Shown: positions 29,249 to 38,506 of the stretch, one piece after another
Layout of the letters: every line of letters begins with the position of its first letter
Position numbering within the stretch: the first letter of the stretch is position 1
Assembly (NCBI GenBank): GCA_021773435.1
Contig: JAJFKC010000036.1
Span: forward strand, 62,001 to 126,000
Reading direction: 5' to 3'
Length of the DNA stretch: 64,000 bases
Source: Porticoccaceae bacterium
GTDB taxonomy: Bacteria; Pseudomonadota; Gammaproteobacteria; Pseudomonadales; Porticoccaceae
Translations under genes and position numbers: made by a program
The notes under the pieces: model-generated
Databases searched by the model: none
What the model saw: only the letters and a program-made list of their open reading frames with translations
What the model was told of the DNA's origin: nothing

Positions 29249-29986
29249 ATGGATAAAATTACATCTTATGCAGCGGTAGCGCTTATTACCATCGGTTTGT
29301 TGGGTTGTAATGAGTCCACCGTTTCTACGTCTGGGGTGACGACACTGGAAACCGAGGCACAGAAAGTCAGTTATATTATGGGGATAAATATCGGCTCACA
29401 AATCAATACCGATGACCTTGAATTTGATATGGATTCATTCAATATGGGTGTTACCGATGCCGTTTCCGGCGCTAAACCGCGTTTAAATGAAGACGAGGTC
29501 CAGGCAACCATAGAAGCTTTTCAGGTCAGGGTGACCGCTGAACAGCAGGAAGCCGACAAGGTGGCGGGTGAAGCCAATATTAAAGAAGGTGAAGCTTTTC
29601 TAGCGGAAAAAGCTAAGGTGGAAGGCGTGGTTGTGCTGGACAGCGGTCTTCACTACAAAATCATTGAACCGGGTACCGGTGCTTCGCCGACACCTGAAGA
29701 TACCGTCGAAGTGCATTATGCAGGTACCCTGATTGATGGCACTGAGTTTGATAGCTCATACAAACGAGGTGTACCCGCGCAGTTTGGTGTCACCCAGGTC
29801 ATCCCTGCCTGGGTTGAAGCACTACAGTTGATGAAAGAAGGCGGCAAATGGGAGCTGTATGTGCCCTCCACACTTGCCTATGGCCCAGGCGGTACCGGTG
29901 GTGTGATTGGCCCCAACCAGACGCTTATTTTTGAAGTCGAGCTACTAAAAGCTTCCGTTACTGAAGGTGATGCAGAAACTCCCTAG
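29249..29986 (+). CDS. FKBP-type peptidyl-prolyl isomerase, lipoprotein (Mip/FkpA-like)
   Basis: A folding helper acting in the periplasm or on the outer membrane. The 245-residue protein has a lipoprotein signal with lipobox LLGC (Cys20), an N-terminal helical dimerisation domain (QKVSYIMGINIGSQI to about residue 130) and a C-terminal FKBP domain with VEVHYAGTLIDGTEFDSSY and the LAYGPGGTGGVIGPN loop. The ATG at 29249 has AGGA 8 bases upstream; an ATG at 29243 is too close to it. Asp after the lipid Cys is absent (Asn-Glu follows), which favours outer-membrane sorting (inference). Confidence 0.92.
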   Translation: MDKITSYAAVALITIGLLGCNESTVSTSGVTTLETEAQKVSYIMGINIGSQINTDDLEFDMDSFNMGVTDAVSGAKPRLNEDEVQATIEAFQVRVTAEQQEADKVAGEANIKEGEAFLAEKAKVEGVVVLDSGLHYKIIEPGTGASPTPEDTVEVHYAGTLIDGTEFDSSYKRGVPAQFGVTQVIPAWVEALQLMKEGGKWELYVPSTLAYGPGGTGGVIGPNQTLIFEVELLKASVTEGDAETP

Positions 29987-30003
29987 CGCAGACGAGCAGA
30001 AGT

Positions 30004-30037
30004 TTAAAAAAGGGCTTTTAGGAGAGCCCTTTTTTAA
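30004..30037. terminator. Bidirectional terminator between FKBP gene and dsbB
   Basis: A perfect 13-bp inverted repeat (30004-30016 with 30025-30037), loop of 8 bases, with an A-run on the left arm and a T-run on the right arm. It lies between two convergent genes and can serve both. Confidence 0.92.
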
Positions 30038-30082
30038 TGGAAGATCAAATAACAAATTAACAGTGAACTCTGGGATAAGCGG

Positions 30083-30568
30083 TCAATGTTTACGAATAAC
30101 TTGCCATAGCCCCAGTATTGCCAGGCCGCCAAAGGCCAGTAGGGTATAGCCTGGGATGCTAATACCTAAGAGCGTCCACTGAACCTGTGCACAGTTGCCA
30201 TCGCCGCGCAGCAATACCGGAATCACTTCTATCAGGGGAAATGCATCAAAAAGATATTCTGCCGGTGGCCCACAGGCGGGCACTAAATCTTCAGGTAGAC
30301 TTTGCAGCCACAACTGACGGATCGAAAAACCACCACCACTGATTGCACTTAAAGCTGTAATCGCGCCATAAAGACGAAGGCCGGTAGGATCGGGGTTGTG
30401 AACAAAAGCGATCAGGGCGATTAGCCCGGTCAAAATAACAAAAACCCTTTGCACGATGCATAGATAGCACGGCTCCAGCCCCATTATGTGTTGCATAAAA
30501 AGTGCGGTGCCAATCAAGCCGGTAGTTATGGCAACAATAAGCAGGTTAATCGTGCGCGGTGCGGGCAT
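30083..30568 (-). CDS. dsbB: Disulfide bond formation protein DsbB
   Basis: An inner-membrane quinone reductase that reoxidises DsbA. The 161-residue protein has four helices; the first redox pair is in LEPCYLCIVQR and the second pair is Cys in LVPACGPP and GDGNCAQVQW of the large periplasmic loop. All four catalytic cysteines are therefore present. It follows acpH and gshA on the minus strand with 3 bp between the acpH stop and its ATG. Confidence 0.95.
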   Translation of the reverse strand: MPAPRTINLLIVAITTGLIGTALFMQHIMGLEPCYLCIVQRVFVILTGLIALIAFVHNPDPTGLRLYGAITALSAISGGGFSIRQLWLQSLPEDLVPACGPPAEYLFDAFPLIEVIPVLLRGDGNCAQVQWTLLGISIPGYTLLAFGGLAILGLWQVIRKH

Positions 30569-30571
30569 TGT

Positions 30572-31261
30572 TTAAAGTCTCTGAGTCAGTGCATCGTCAG
30601 AACGATGTTTGACTTCCGTGATACCCAGTATCGCCTGGACAGTGGAGTGGTTTTTATCACTAATATCAGGCACGCCGCAAACGTCGGTAAGAAAACGTTC
30701 TGAAAAAACGATTAATTCCCCCATCGCCCCCTGAAAAGCGTTGTCAAAGTGGTCGCGGTTTGCCGTCACAATGGGCCAGCTTTCACCCAGCGCGACGGGA
30801 CGTTTAAAGCGGTCACCGACCCTGTTCAAGATAGTTGTCATAATGTCAGGGTCAGCATAGCTTTCGAGCCAGGCGATTTTTGGGGCGCGGTCGTTAAACA
30901 ATCTGGCGCCAGTGGGCAGGCATTGACGATGCCAGTCGAGGTGGCGATAAAAGTTGTAGCAATACTCGCTCAGGGGCAGGTCATGGTAGTGCTGCCAACG
31001 CTTGGCCAACACATGATCGAAGGCTATATCGACAATGATTCCGGCGTACCGACGCCAGGGTTTTTCAAACAGAGTATAGAGTTGTGCGATTTGTGGCAGT
31101 TGGGCAGTCAACGTGTCTATGCGTCGATGCAGTTGAATGCCCTGCTCAATTTTATCTGGATAGTCACCCTGCAAAGGGCCTTTGACAAAGTCTCCGAGCA
31201 GGCCGCCGACCTGTCTGTCGAGGTCGTTGCCAGATAACAGCAGGTGGGCGAGATAATTCAC
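30572..31261 (-). CDS. acpH: Acyl carrier protein phosphodiesterase
   Basis: AcpH removes the 4'-phosphopantetheine group from holo-ACP. The 229-residue protein begins MNYLAHLLLSG and has the LLGDFVKGP and GIQLHRRIDTLT motifs with the metal-binding HD-like residues of the DUF479 family. It starts with GTG, overlapping the gshA stop (GTGA), so it is probably translated with gshA. At 229 residues it is somewhat longer than the E. coli protein. Confidence 0.92.
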   Translation of the reverse strand: MNYLAHLLLSGNDLDRQVGGLLGDFVKGPLQGDYPDKIEQGIQLHRRIDTLTAQLPQIAQLYTLFEKPWRRYAGIIVDIAFDHVLAKRWQHYHDLPLSEYCYNFYRHLDWHRQCLPTGARLFNDRAPKIAWLESYADPDIMTTILNRVGDRFKRPVALGESWPIVTANRDHFDNAFQGAMGELIVFSERFLTDVCGVPDISDKNHSTVQAILGITEVKHRSDDALTQRL

Positions 31262-32865
31262 GGGTTTTCAGCGGCTTTGTTTAAGGGGAAATCGTACTGG
31301 CTGTAAAAATCAGCCAGGTATTGTCCAAAGTTAGTGACGTCTGAAGTTTCAATAGCAGCCTGTTTGGCCAGCGACTGTTCGGCAGCTTCGCTAAAAGATT
31401 GAGCTTGAGATGGGTCGAGGGGATTGCTGAGGAAGTACTCGCGGTGCTGACGGGCGTGACCAAGCGCAGTTTGAAAGTAGGTTTTGCCTGAGCTAGCCAT
31501 TTCATTAAGTAATTGTGCGGCGGGGGTATGCTCTGGATCGTCGAGGCGAGTTTTTAATTTTTTAAGCGCAGCACTATGTACCGCCTTCGGTAGCCTCGAA
31601 TCCAGTATTCCCGCCACATCTTCAAGTTCCTGATACAAGCTGCCCGCCCATTTTCGCAAGGTAATTTCCTGACCATTTCGTTCGAGTTTGAGGCCTGGAT
31701 CGCGACCCTTATAGACGACCTTACGCTGATTCTCCAGCACTTGATGATATTCGTTATCATCGGTCGTGGGGCTGTCGCTCAATAAGCAATGTAGTAAAAA
31801 CACATCAAGAAAATAAATCTGCTCTGCGTCGATTCCTACCGGGGAATAGGGATTGAGGTCGATACAACGGATTTCGACATACTCAACACCCCGTTGCCAC
31901 AGCGCGACCGCCGGCGCTTCGCCACTATGAGTGACACGTTTAGGCCGAATGGTGCTGTAAAATTCGTTTTCTATCTGCAGCAGGTGGGTGTTCAGCTGCC
32001 GATAGTGGCCGCTCTTATCCTGAATGCCGATTTTCTGATAATCCGGATAGGGCGTGGTCAGCGCTTTGCGCAGGTTTTCAATATAGTTCGACAAGTCGTT
32101 ATAGCAAACCACCAGTGAATCTTGGGCCTTGCTTTGATAGCCCAGGTCGCCCATTCGCAATGACGTCGCAAACGGCGTATGCAGACTGTGAGCGTCGCCG
32201 TTAAAGGGCTGTAATTGATGTTGCCGATTACGTACAAAGGAGCGACACACAGCCGGTGCGCCGCCAAATAAATACAATAATATCCAGAAGTGCCGACGGA
32301 AATTTCGAATCAAGCCAAAGTACTGTTCGGTTTTGTAATCCTGCAAGGCGCCAGCATAGCTCGCGCTTTCTTTTAGCGCATGCCAGCAGTCATCGGGTAC
32401 CGACCAGTTGTAATGGATTCCTGCTATGGTTTGCATCAGTCGTCCATAACGGTTGCCGAGGCCTTCACGGTATATTTTTTTCATGCGACCGATATTGGAT
32501 GCTCCATAGTCCGCCAAAGGAATATCCCGGTCATCACCGAGCACGCAGGGCATGCTATTCACCCAGAGCAGCTCATCGCCGATATTCTGGTAGGTAAAGC
32601 GATGGATGTTTTCTAGCGTGGTTAATACATCTGGCACCGAAGTCAGCGGCGGGGTAATAAATTCGAGCAAGGCTTCGGAAAAATCTGTGGTGATGCTGGG
32701 GTGGGTCAAGGTCGAGCCAAGCGCTTTAGGGTGGGGCCGTTGAGACAGCTCTCCCTCGGGACTTACCCGCAGACTTTCCTTTTCGATGCCGCGCTTAATG
32801 CCGGATAATAAGGATTCATGCCCCGGCTTTGACAGGGCGGACAGGCGCTGTGTTAGCGTTGGCAA
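31258..32865 (-). CDS. gshA: Glutamate-cysteine ligase
   Basis: First enzyme of glutathione synthesis. The 535-residue protein belongs to the proteobacterial GshA class: GIKRGIEKESLRVSPEG near the N-terminus, TDFSEALLEFITPP with acidic metal ligands, and VEIRCIDLNPYSPVGID. It begins with TTG, supported by AGGAAGGAG six bases upstream. gshB, the second step, is 20 kb away in the same window. Confidence 0.95.
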   Translation of the reverse strand: MPTLTQRLSALSKPGHESLLSGIKRGIEKESLRVSPEGELSQRPHPKALGSTLTHPSITTDFSEALLEFITPPLTSVPDVLTTLENIHRFTYQNIGDELLWVNSMPCVLGDDRDIPLADYGASNIGRMKKIYREGLGNRYGRLMQTIAGIHYNWSVPDDCWHALKESASYAGALQDYKTEQYFGLIRNFRRHFWILLYLFGGAPAVCRSFVRNRQHQLQPFNGDAHSLHTPFATSLRMGDLGYQSKAQDSLVVCYNDLSNYIENLRKALTTPYPDYQKIGIQDKSGHYRQLNTHLLQIENEFYSTIRPKRVTHSGEAPAVALWQRGVEYVEIRCIDLNPYSPVGIDAEQIYFLDVFLLHCLLSDSPTTDDNEYHQVLENQRKVVYKGRDPGLKLERNGQEITLRKWAGSLYQELEDVAGILDSRLPKAVHSAALKKLKTRLDDPEHTPAAQLLNEMASSGKTYFQTALGHARQHREYFLSNPLDPSQAQSFSEAAEQSLAKQAAIETSDVTNFGQYLADFYSQYDFPLNKAAENP

Positions 32866-32983
32866 ATTGGGCTCCTTCCTAATGTTTTGATTTGAGAATG
32901 TTGAGTGAAAAGACTACGTTCTGACATGCCATTTGTTCATAAATAATCGCCGCTTGAGGGGTTTGATGAATGGCCAGCGGTGT

Positions 32984-33223
32984 TTATGCGGCAGATTGGT
33001 CGTCGTGAGTCTGAGCCAGCACCGGCCGGTTTTTATCGTCGGCTGCACAGGCCACTATTTCGGCGCGTAGTGCGATATTGCCGGCATTGAGTTCCAGTAG
33101 CTGGTTCAAGGCAATATCGCGATGCGGTGTGCTAAATAAATCTGTGGCCGCGCACTCCCGGGTCCACAACAACTCTTTGGTCAATAGCTTACCAGCGGCG
33201 TCTCTCACAACAAATAGTGTCAT
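32984..33223 (-). CDS. Small conserved-looking hypothetical protein
   Basis: A 79-residue open frame beginning MTLFVVRDAAGKLLTKELLW, with a purine-rich AGAGAA before the ATG. It contains TPHRDIALNQLLELNAGNIALRAEIV, which looks structured and codon-biased like a real gene, and I recall similar short proteins beside gshA in Pseudomonas-like genomes (memory, not checked). No signal peptide or membrane helix. Function is unknown. Confidence 0.6.
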   Translation of the reverse strand: MTLFVVRDAAGKLLTKELLWTRECAATDLFSTPHRDIALNQLLELNAGNIALRAEIVACAADDKNRPVLAQTHDDQSAA

Positions 33224-33558
33224 AAACAGTTCTCTGAGCTTCGGATAGTGCTCAGTTTAACGGATCATTAAAGCGGGGCAACTGTTTTGCTCCGCAATGC
33301 CCGGCTGAACCTGATCCTGCCATCGAAAGCGTAGCGCGTTTAGATTCAGATGGCGAACAGGCGGGCTGGATTGGCAGATATTGACAGTATCGCGATGTTG
33401 ATGGACGATGCGGGACTGTTCGCAGTAGGTGTTACGGCAGCGCCGGCTACGGTCGCATTGGACAATTAGTTTCGGGGAATTTACTTCGGGTAATTAGCTC
33501 TGATGTTAATGATGCTGGGGTATCTCAATAAATCAAACAGTTAACATAGGAGAAAAAT
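33224..33558. other. 335-bp intergenic region
   Basis: This gap separates the small minus-strand gene from the thiolase-type module. It must hold two divergent promoters, but no convincing -35/-10 pair could be chosen. It contains a 39-codon open frame at 33350-33469 (plus strand) with no ribosome binding site, possibly a gene remnant. The last 15 bases hold AGGAGA before the GTG at 33559. Confidence 0.5.
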
Positions 33559-34956
33559 GTGGCTGGTATTCTTGGATACGGGGCCTACGTGCCCTACTAC
33601 AGACTGACCCGGCAGGCCATAGGTGCCGGTCGCGGAGAGCGCGCGGTGGCGAGTTATGACGAAGATTCAGTGTCGATGGCTGTCGAAGCCGGGCGTGAGG
33701 CAAGTCCTAGTAACGAGGATAAAAATCATAGCGTCGATACGCTTATTTTTGCGACCACCAGCCCACCTTATGCAGAGAAGCTTAATACCGCCGCAATAGC
33801 AGTAGCATTGGATTTGCCCGCTTCGATACGCTCTATGGAGTTGGGTGGTAATACCCGCATGGGCCTGGCTGGTTTATTGCTCGGTACCGATTTAGGTTCA
33901 GCGGGCAAAACCACCATGATTTGTGCCGGTGATGTTGTGGTTGGCGGGCCGGGTGGCGCCAGGGAGCGTGATAGCGGTGATGGCGCTGTTGCCTTTGTTA
34001 CTGGGCCGGATGATCAGGCCATCGCCGTCGTGCTAGGTCAGGCATCGACCACCACCGAAGTGCTGGATGTGTGGCGATTACCCGGTGATCAATTTGCCCG
34101 GCAGTGGGAAGAGCGGTTTGGCATCGAAGTGCTCGGCCCGGTGAGTCTCGATACCGCTCAGCGCGCCCTGACCGATGCTGGTGTTGCACCAGACCAGTTA
34201 AGCGCAGTGATTCTTGATGCCACTAATAAGCGCGACGTTGCCGGTATTCCACGGGCATTAGATCTTAAAGCTGAACAAATGGTCGATATGCTGGCCGATA
34301 ATACGGGTCGCTGCGGGGCTGCCCACGCGGGACTTGTGCTAGCCAATAGCCTTGATACCGCTCAGCCCGGAGACAAGATTCTGGTGTTGTCCACGGCCGA
34401 TGGTTGTGATGCTGTGGTGCTGGAAGTGACCGATAAAATTAATAATGGTCGACCAAAACGAAGCGTTCAACACTGGTTAGCCTCAAGCAATAACGAACTG
34501 GCCTACAACACCTATCTTAAATGGCGAGGCGTCTTGCCCTTCGAGCCGCCACGGCGCCCAGACCCTGGTAGACCCGCAGCACCGATTATGAAAAGGAATG
34601 AACGCTGGAAATACAGTTTCTATGGATCCCGCTGTGGAAACTGTGGTCAGGGTCACCTACCGCCCCAGCGAGTTTGCGTTAAGTGCCGATCAGTTGACAA
34701 CATGAAAGAAGAGCGCTTTGCGGATGAGGCGTGTAAAGTAACCACGTTTACACTGGATCATCTGGCTTATAGTCTGCAACCGCCAGTGATTTCTACGGTC
34801 GCAGACTTTGATGTTGGTGGCCGACTTGCTTGTGAATTAACCGATGCCGACCCAACAGCGGTAAAGATTGGTAATCGACTTGAGATGACCTTCCGACGGT
34901 TTTATACCGGTCAGGGAGTCCACAATTATTTCTGGAAAGCGCGACCGCAGCGCTAG
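33559..34956 (+). CDS. HMG-CoA synthase-like (thiolase-fold) protein fused to a C-terminal DUF35 OB-fold domain
   Basis: A 465-residue two-domain protein. Residues about 1-300 have the condensing-enzyme fold of HMG-CoA synthase/KAS III (AGILGYGAYVPYYRL, SMELGGNTRMGLAG, CAGDVVVGG, DSGDGAVAF). Where the nucleophilic Cys of active family members is expected the sequence is Asn98-Thr99, and the usual His region reads DATNKRDV, so classical condensation activity is doubtful. Residues about 340-465 are DUF35: a rubredoxin-like zinc ribbon (CGNC...CVKC, about 357-375) plus an OB fold that binds acyl-CoA in related proteins. It starts with GTG after AGGAGA and is 11 bp upstream of a thiolase. Confidence 0.82.
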   Translation: MAGILGYGAYVPYYRLTRQAIGAGRGERAVASYDEDSVSMAVEAGREASPSNEDKNHSVDTLIFATTSPPYAEKLNTAAIAVALDLPASIRSMELGGNTRMGLAGLLLGTDLGSAGKTTMICAGDVVVGGPGGARERDSGDGAVAFVTGPDDQAIAVVLGQASTTTEVLDVWRLPGDQFARQWEERFGIEVLGPVSLDTAQRALTDAGVAPDQLSAVILDATNKRDVAGIPRALDLKAEQMVDMLADNTGRCGAAHAGLVLANSLDTAQPGDKILVLSTADGCDAVVLEVTDKINNGRPKRSVQHWLASSNNELAYNTYLKWRGVLPFEPPRRPDPGRPAAPIMKRNERWKYSFYGSRCGNCGQGHLPPQRVCVKCRSVDNMKEERFADEACKVTTFTLDHLAYSLQPPVISTVADFDVGGRLACELTDADPTAVKIGNRLEMTFRRFYTGQGVHNYFWKARPQR

Positions 34957-34967
34957 GGGAAAATATT

Positions 34968-36152
34968 ATGGCTAGTAACGGAATTAAAGATCAGGTAGCG
35001 ATCGTCGGTATGGGTTGTACCGCATTCGGTGAACACTGGGACAGAGATGCCTCAGATATGCTGATTGAGTCGGCGACCAGTGCCTATCAGTCCGCAGGTG
35101 TCGACCCCGAAGATGTCGATGCTTATTGGTTGGGAACCTTTGCCAGCGGTATTTCTGGCATGGTCTTTTCTGAAGCGCTGAAAACACCCTATAAACCGGT
35201 GACCCGGCTGGAAAATATGTGCGCCACGGGCAGCGAAGCGATTCGCAATGCTGCCTATGCGGTTGCTAGCGGTGCCTATGACCTGGTGATGGCGGTCGGT
35301 GTTGAAAAGCTTAAGGATGGCGGTTATTCAGGTCTAGTAGTACCTGGGCCCGACGGCGACGGAACAGAATCGAGCATGACAGCGCCCGCGATGTTTTCTC
35401 TCCTGGCTCCCGCTTATTGTGAAAAATATGGTGTAGAAGAGAAAGAACTAAAAGACGTGTTGTCCCGCATTGCCTGGAAGAACCATGTTGCCGGGGCAAA
35501 AAATCCCAAAGCGCAATTTCGTAAAGAAGTACCCATAGAGAAAATTTGTAATTCTCCCCGTATTGCCGGGATGTTTGGTGTATTTGATTGCTCGGGTGTT
35601 TCGGATGGCTCAGCAGCTGCCATTTTGTGTCGTGCTGAAGATGCCCATAAATATACCGACAACCCGATATACCTGAAGGCCTTTTCGATCGCTGCCGGAC
35701 CCAATGAGGGCTTTATCAGCGAAGATTATGATTTCACCACCTTTCAGGAAGTAGTGGTATCGGCTCAGGACGCCTATAAACAGGCGGGTATTACCAATCC
35801 CCGCGAGCAGATTAGTATGGCTGAAGTACATGACTGCTTCACGGCTACCGAACTAGTATTGATGGAGGATATGGGCTTTTCAGAGCGCGGTGAAGGTTGG
35901 CGCGATGTGATGGAGGGTAGATTCGACGGTGACGGCGAACAACCGATTAATCCCGATGGTGGTTTAAAAAGTTTTGGTCATCCCATCGGAGCCAGTGGCT
36001 TACGCATGATGTATGAAATGTGGTTGCAGCTACGCGGCGAGGCCGGAGAGCGGCAAATCGATAATCCCAAATTGGGATTAACCCACAATTTGGGTGGCCA
36101 GCCGGGGCGTTGTGTGAGTTTTGTTTCTATTGTCGGTAATGAGTTGGGTTAA
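34968..36152 (+). CDS. Thiolase-family acetyl-CoA acetyltransferase (SCP2-type)
   Basis: A 394-residue thiolase of the SCP2/archaeal type. The nucleophilic Cys is Cys85 in ENMCATGSEA; VHDCFTATE supplies the His-Asp-Cys-Phe motif and GHPIGASGLRM the second catalytic His. AGGGGAAAA precedes the ATG. Together with the HMG-CoA-synthase-like/DUF35 fusion it forms a two-gene module. The chain length and direction (degradation or synthesis) cannot be read from sequence; lipid, steroid or branched acyl-CoA metabolism are all possible. Confidence 0.88.
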   Translation: MASNGIKDQVAIVGMGCTAFGEHWDRDASDMLIESATSAYQSAGVDPEDVDAYWLGTFASGISGMVFSEALKTPYKPVTRLENMCATGSEAIRNAAYAVASGAYDLVMAVGVEKLKDGGYSGLVVPGPDGDGTESSMTAPAMFSLLAPAYCEKYGVEEKELKDVLSRIAWKNHVAGAKNPKAQFRKEVPIEKICNSPRIAGMFGVFDCSGVSDGSAAAILCRAEDAHKYTDNPIYLKAFSIAAGPNEGFISEDYDFTTFQEVVVSAQDAYKQAGITNPREQISMAEVHDCFTATELVLMEDMGFSERGEGWRDVMEGRFDGDGEQPINPDGGLKSFGHPIGASGLRMMYEMWLQLRGEAGERQIDNPKLGLTHNLGGQPGRCVSFVSIVGNELG

Positions 36153-36209
36153 AGCTCTGACCGTAATTTCGTCGCGCATTTATACGCCAAGAGCCATTAA
36201 AAAAAGCAA

Positions 36210-36241
36210 GCAAAAAGCCCGGTGAAAGCCAGGCTTTTTGC
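36210..36241. terminator. Bidirectional terminator between thiolase and rho
   Basis: GCAAAAAGCC (36210-36219) and its reverse complement (36232-36241) form a hairpin with A-run and T-run in the arms, between the convergent thiolase and rho genes. It can terminate both transcripts. Confidence 0.85.
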
Positions 36242-36266
36242 ATGTTACCGGTTTGTCTAAGCTCTT

Positions 36267-37526
36267 CTATTTACGCTTCATCGCCCCGAAAAAATCTTCA
36301 TTACTTTCAAAGCTTTTCAGTTTATCGACTAGAAACTCGGTGGCCGCCAGGTCTTCCATATCGTGTAATAATTTACGCAATATCCAAACTCTTTGAAGTT
36401 CTGCTTCGTCCATTAGTAAATCTTCGCGACGGGTTCCTGAGCGGCGAATATTGATCGCTGGATAGACGCGTTTCTCGGAAATCTTACGATCCAGGTGCAA
36501 CTCCATATTACCCGTGCCCTTGAATTCTTCGTAGATTACTTCATCCATTTTTGAGCCGGTATCGACCAGCGTGGTGGCGATAATAGTCAGGCTACCGCCG
36601 AATTCAATATTTCTTGCGGCACCAAAAAACCGTTTGGGCTTTTCCAGTGCGTGGGCGTCAACACCGCCAGTCAACACTTTTCCGGAGGACGGAATAACGG
36701 TGTTATAGGCGCGCGCCAGGCGGGTAATTGAATCAAGCAGGATGACTACATCTTTTTTGTGTTCGACCAGGCGCTTGGCTTTTTCGATCACCATGTCGGC
36801 AACTTGTACGTGACGGGCTGGCGGTTCATCAAAGGTTGACGCCACCACTTCTCCACGCACTGTGCGTTGCATCTCGGTGACTTCTTCAGGCCGCTCATCG
36901 ATTAACAGGACGATCATGATTGTTTCTGGGTTGTTACGTGTGATCGCCTGGGCGATGTGCTGCATCATGATAGTTTTACCGGCTTTTGGCGGCGCGACGA
37001 TTAAGCCTCGCTGGCCTTTGCCTATAGGAGCGACCAGGTCGATGATTCGGCCTGTGAGGTCTTCTGAACTACCGTTGCCTGCCTCCAGCACGAAGCGGTC
37101 ATCGGGGAATAAAGGGGTGAGATTTTCAAACAGAATTTTGTTACGCGCGTTTTCGGGCTTATCAAAGTTGATTGTATTGACTTTCAGTAGCGCAAAATAA
37201 CGTTCACCATCTTTGGGTGGCCGAATTTTGCCCTCTATACTATCGCCGGTACGAAGGTTAAATCGCCGTATTTGGCTGGGCGAAACATATATGTCATCGG
37301 GTCCGGCGAGATAACTTGAATCAGACGAGCGTAAAAATCCAAATCCGTCGGGCAATATTTCTAGCACGCCATCGCCATAAATATCTTCACCGCTTTTCGC
37401 GTGTCGCTTCAGGATATTGAAAATTATGTCTTGCTTGCGGGAGCGCCCCAGGTTCTCAAGACCTGTTTCGGCACCAATGGTTATCAATTCGTCAATTCGT
37501 TTGGTTTTTAGATCAGTCAGATTCAT
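36267..37526 (-). CDS. rho: Transcription termination factor Rho
   Basis: A hexameric RNA helicase that ends transcription at rut sites. It has 419 residues, the standard length. The N-terminal [15 protein letters not shown] and cold-shock RNA-binding domain ([19 protein letters not shown]) precede the ATPase domain with Walker [13 protein letters not shown], Walker [18 protein letters not shown], the Q-loop and the R-loop region [19 protein letters not shown]. It lies downstream of trxA, the common order, behind a 434-bp leader with a C-rich, G-poor stretch. Confidence 0.98.
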   Translation of the reverse strand: MNLTDLKTKRIDELITIGAETGLENLGRSRKQDIIFNILKRHAKSGEDIYGDGVLEILPDGFGFLRSSDSSYLAGPDDIYVSPSQIRRFNLRTGDSIEGKIRPPKDGERYFALLKVNTINFDKPENARNKILFENLTPLFPDDRFVLEAGNGSSEDLTGRIIDLVAPIGKGQRGLIVAPPKAGKTIMMQHIAQAITRNNPETIMIVLLIDERPEEVTEMQRTVRGEVVASTFDEPPARHVQVADMVIEKAKRLVEHKKDVVILLDSITRLARAYNTVIPSSGKVLTGGVDAHALEKPKRFFGAARNIEFGGSLTIIATTLVDTGSKMDEVIYEEFKGTGNMELHLDRKISEKRVYPAINIRRSGTRREDLLMDEAELQRVWILRKLLHDMEDLAATEFLVDKLKSFESNEDFFGAMKRK

Positions 37527-37616
37527 ATGTTTTCAAGATAGTGTTTAGTGGATATGATTTAGTGGATGTGGATTGATGGAGATAGTGTGCTTGGTGGGTA
37601 GTTTGGTGGGGCGATT
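37527..37616 (-). promoter_or_regulatory. C-rich, G-poor rho leader, candidate rut site
   Basis: In the roughly 90 bases directly upstream of the rho ATG, the plus strand has only three C but more than thirty G, so the rho mRNA leader has more than thirty C and about three G. Pyrimidine-rich, unstructured, C-over-G RNA is what Rho binds. An imperfect 15-base direct repeat (about 37543-37557 and 37558-37572) lies within it. It is well placed for autoregulation of rho by premature Rho-dependent termination, a mechanism known for rho in E. coli. Confidence 0.65.
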
Positions 37617-37960
37617 ACCAGTGGAATTTAATTAAAAACCTTGAAGGGTTAGTTAGCGATGATGGCTTTATAATGAATGCAGCCCTGTGTAACAGAACGC
37701 TGGGTTCGATTAAACAGTTGCGCAATTTGCGCTAGTTCTTATGTGTTACTGGTTTGAATATTCGGGGATTTAAAATTACGGTATTCGGGAAGAAACTGCT
37801 TTATTTCGCGAGTATACCGCCTGCACACGAAATAACAACTGGTTTTTCCAGACCTTTTAGCTTCAATTCAGCGTGTCAAAAAGGCGATGCTAGTATTGAT
37901 TTCCGGTCAGGATCGATGAAAAAACTTTCGCGCCTAATGTTTACAATCTGTGTTCACGAA
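37617..37960. other. Remainder of the trxA-rho intergenic region (344 bp)
   Basis: No gene is supported here. A 78-codon plus-strand frame (37754-37990) runs into trxA antisense and has no ribosome binding site. The stretch is long for a spacer between co-oriented genes and should contain the rho promoter and leader, but no convincing promoter pair or intrinsic terminator for trxA could be picked. Confidence 0.5.
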
Positions 37961-38287
37961 CTAGATGCCTGCATCAACAAACTCACTTAGCTGTGCTTTT
38001 GATAGCGCACCAACTTTGGTGTCTTGCAATGCGCCATCCTTGAACAGCATCAAGGTAGGAATACCGCGCACATTAAACTTGGCGGCGACTTCCTGATTGG
38101 CATCGACATCCAGCTTGCATATTTTAAGTTTGCCGTCGTAATGGTCGGCAATTTCGTCGAGTATTGGTGCGATCATTTTGCATGGGCCACACCACTCAGC
38201 CCAAAAATCGACCAGAACCGGGGTGTCGGCACCGAGCACATCATTATCGAAATTGGCGTCGGAGGTATGTACTATTTTGTCACCCAT
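37961..38287 (-). CDS. trxA: Thioredoxin 1
   Basis: A 108-residue cytoplasmic thiol-disulfide reductant. The active site is [13 protein letters not shown], and the cis-Pro segment is [12 protein letters not shown]. The length and N-terminal [15 protein letters not shown] are those of the standard TrxA. It is divergent from the TVP38-oxidoreductase gene and upstream of rho on the same strand. Confidence 0.97.
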   Translation of the reverse strand: MGDKIVHTSDANFDNDVLGADTPVLVDFWAEWCGPCKMIAPILDEIADHYDGKLKICKLDVDANQEVAAKFNVRGIPTLMLFKDGALQDTKVGALSKAQLSEFVDAGI

Positions 38288-38506
38288 TGAGTTTACTCCA
38301 GGCTATTTGAAGGGGCTGATACGAAGGCAGGCATGATAACACTCGTTTCGTTTCCCAAACAATCTAACGAAGCCCAAACAATCTGCCGACCGTTTGCGAT
38401 ATCAATATTCGAGCCAATAACACGGTTATTATGAACTACTTGATGGTTTGAGATTCTAAACCAGGCGAAAAAACTATCGCTTGCGGGCGATATTGAGGAG
38501 TCGGTT

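Noticed and set aside
37754-37990. 78-codon plus-strand frame in the rho-trxA gap
   Set aside because: No ribosome binding site, runs into trxA antisense and shows no protein-like conservation pattern.
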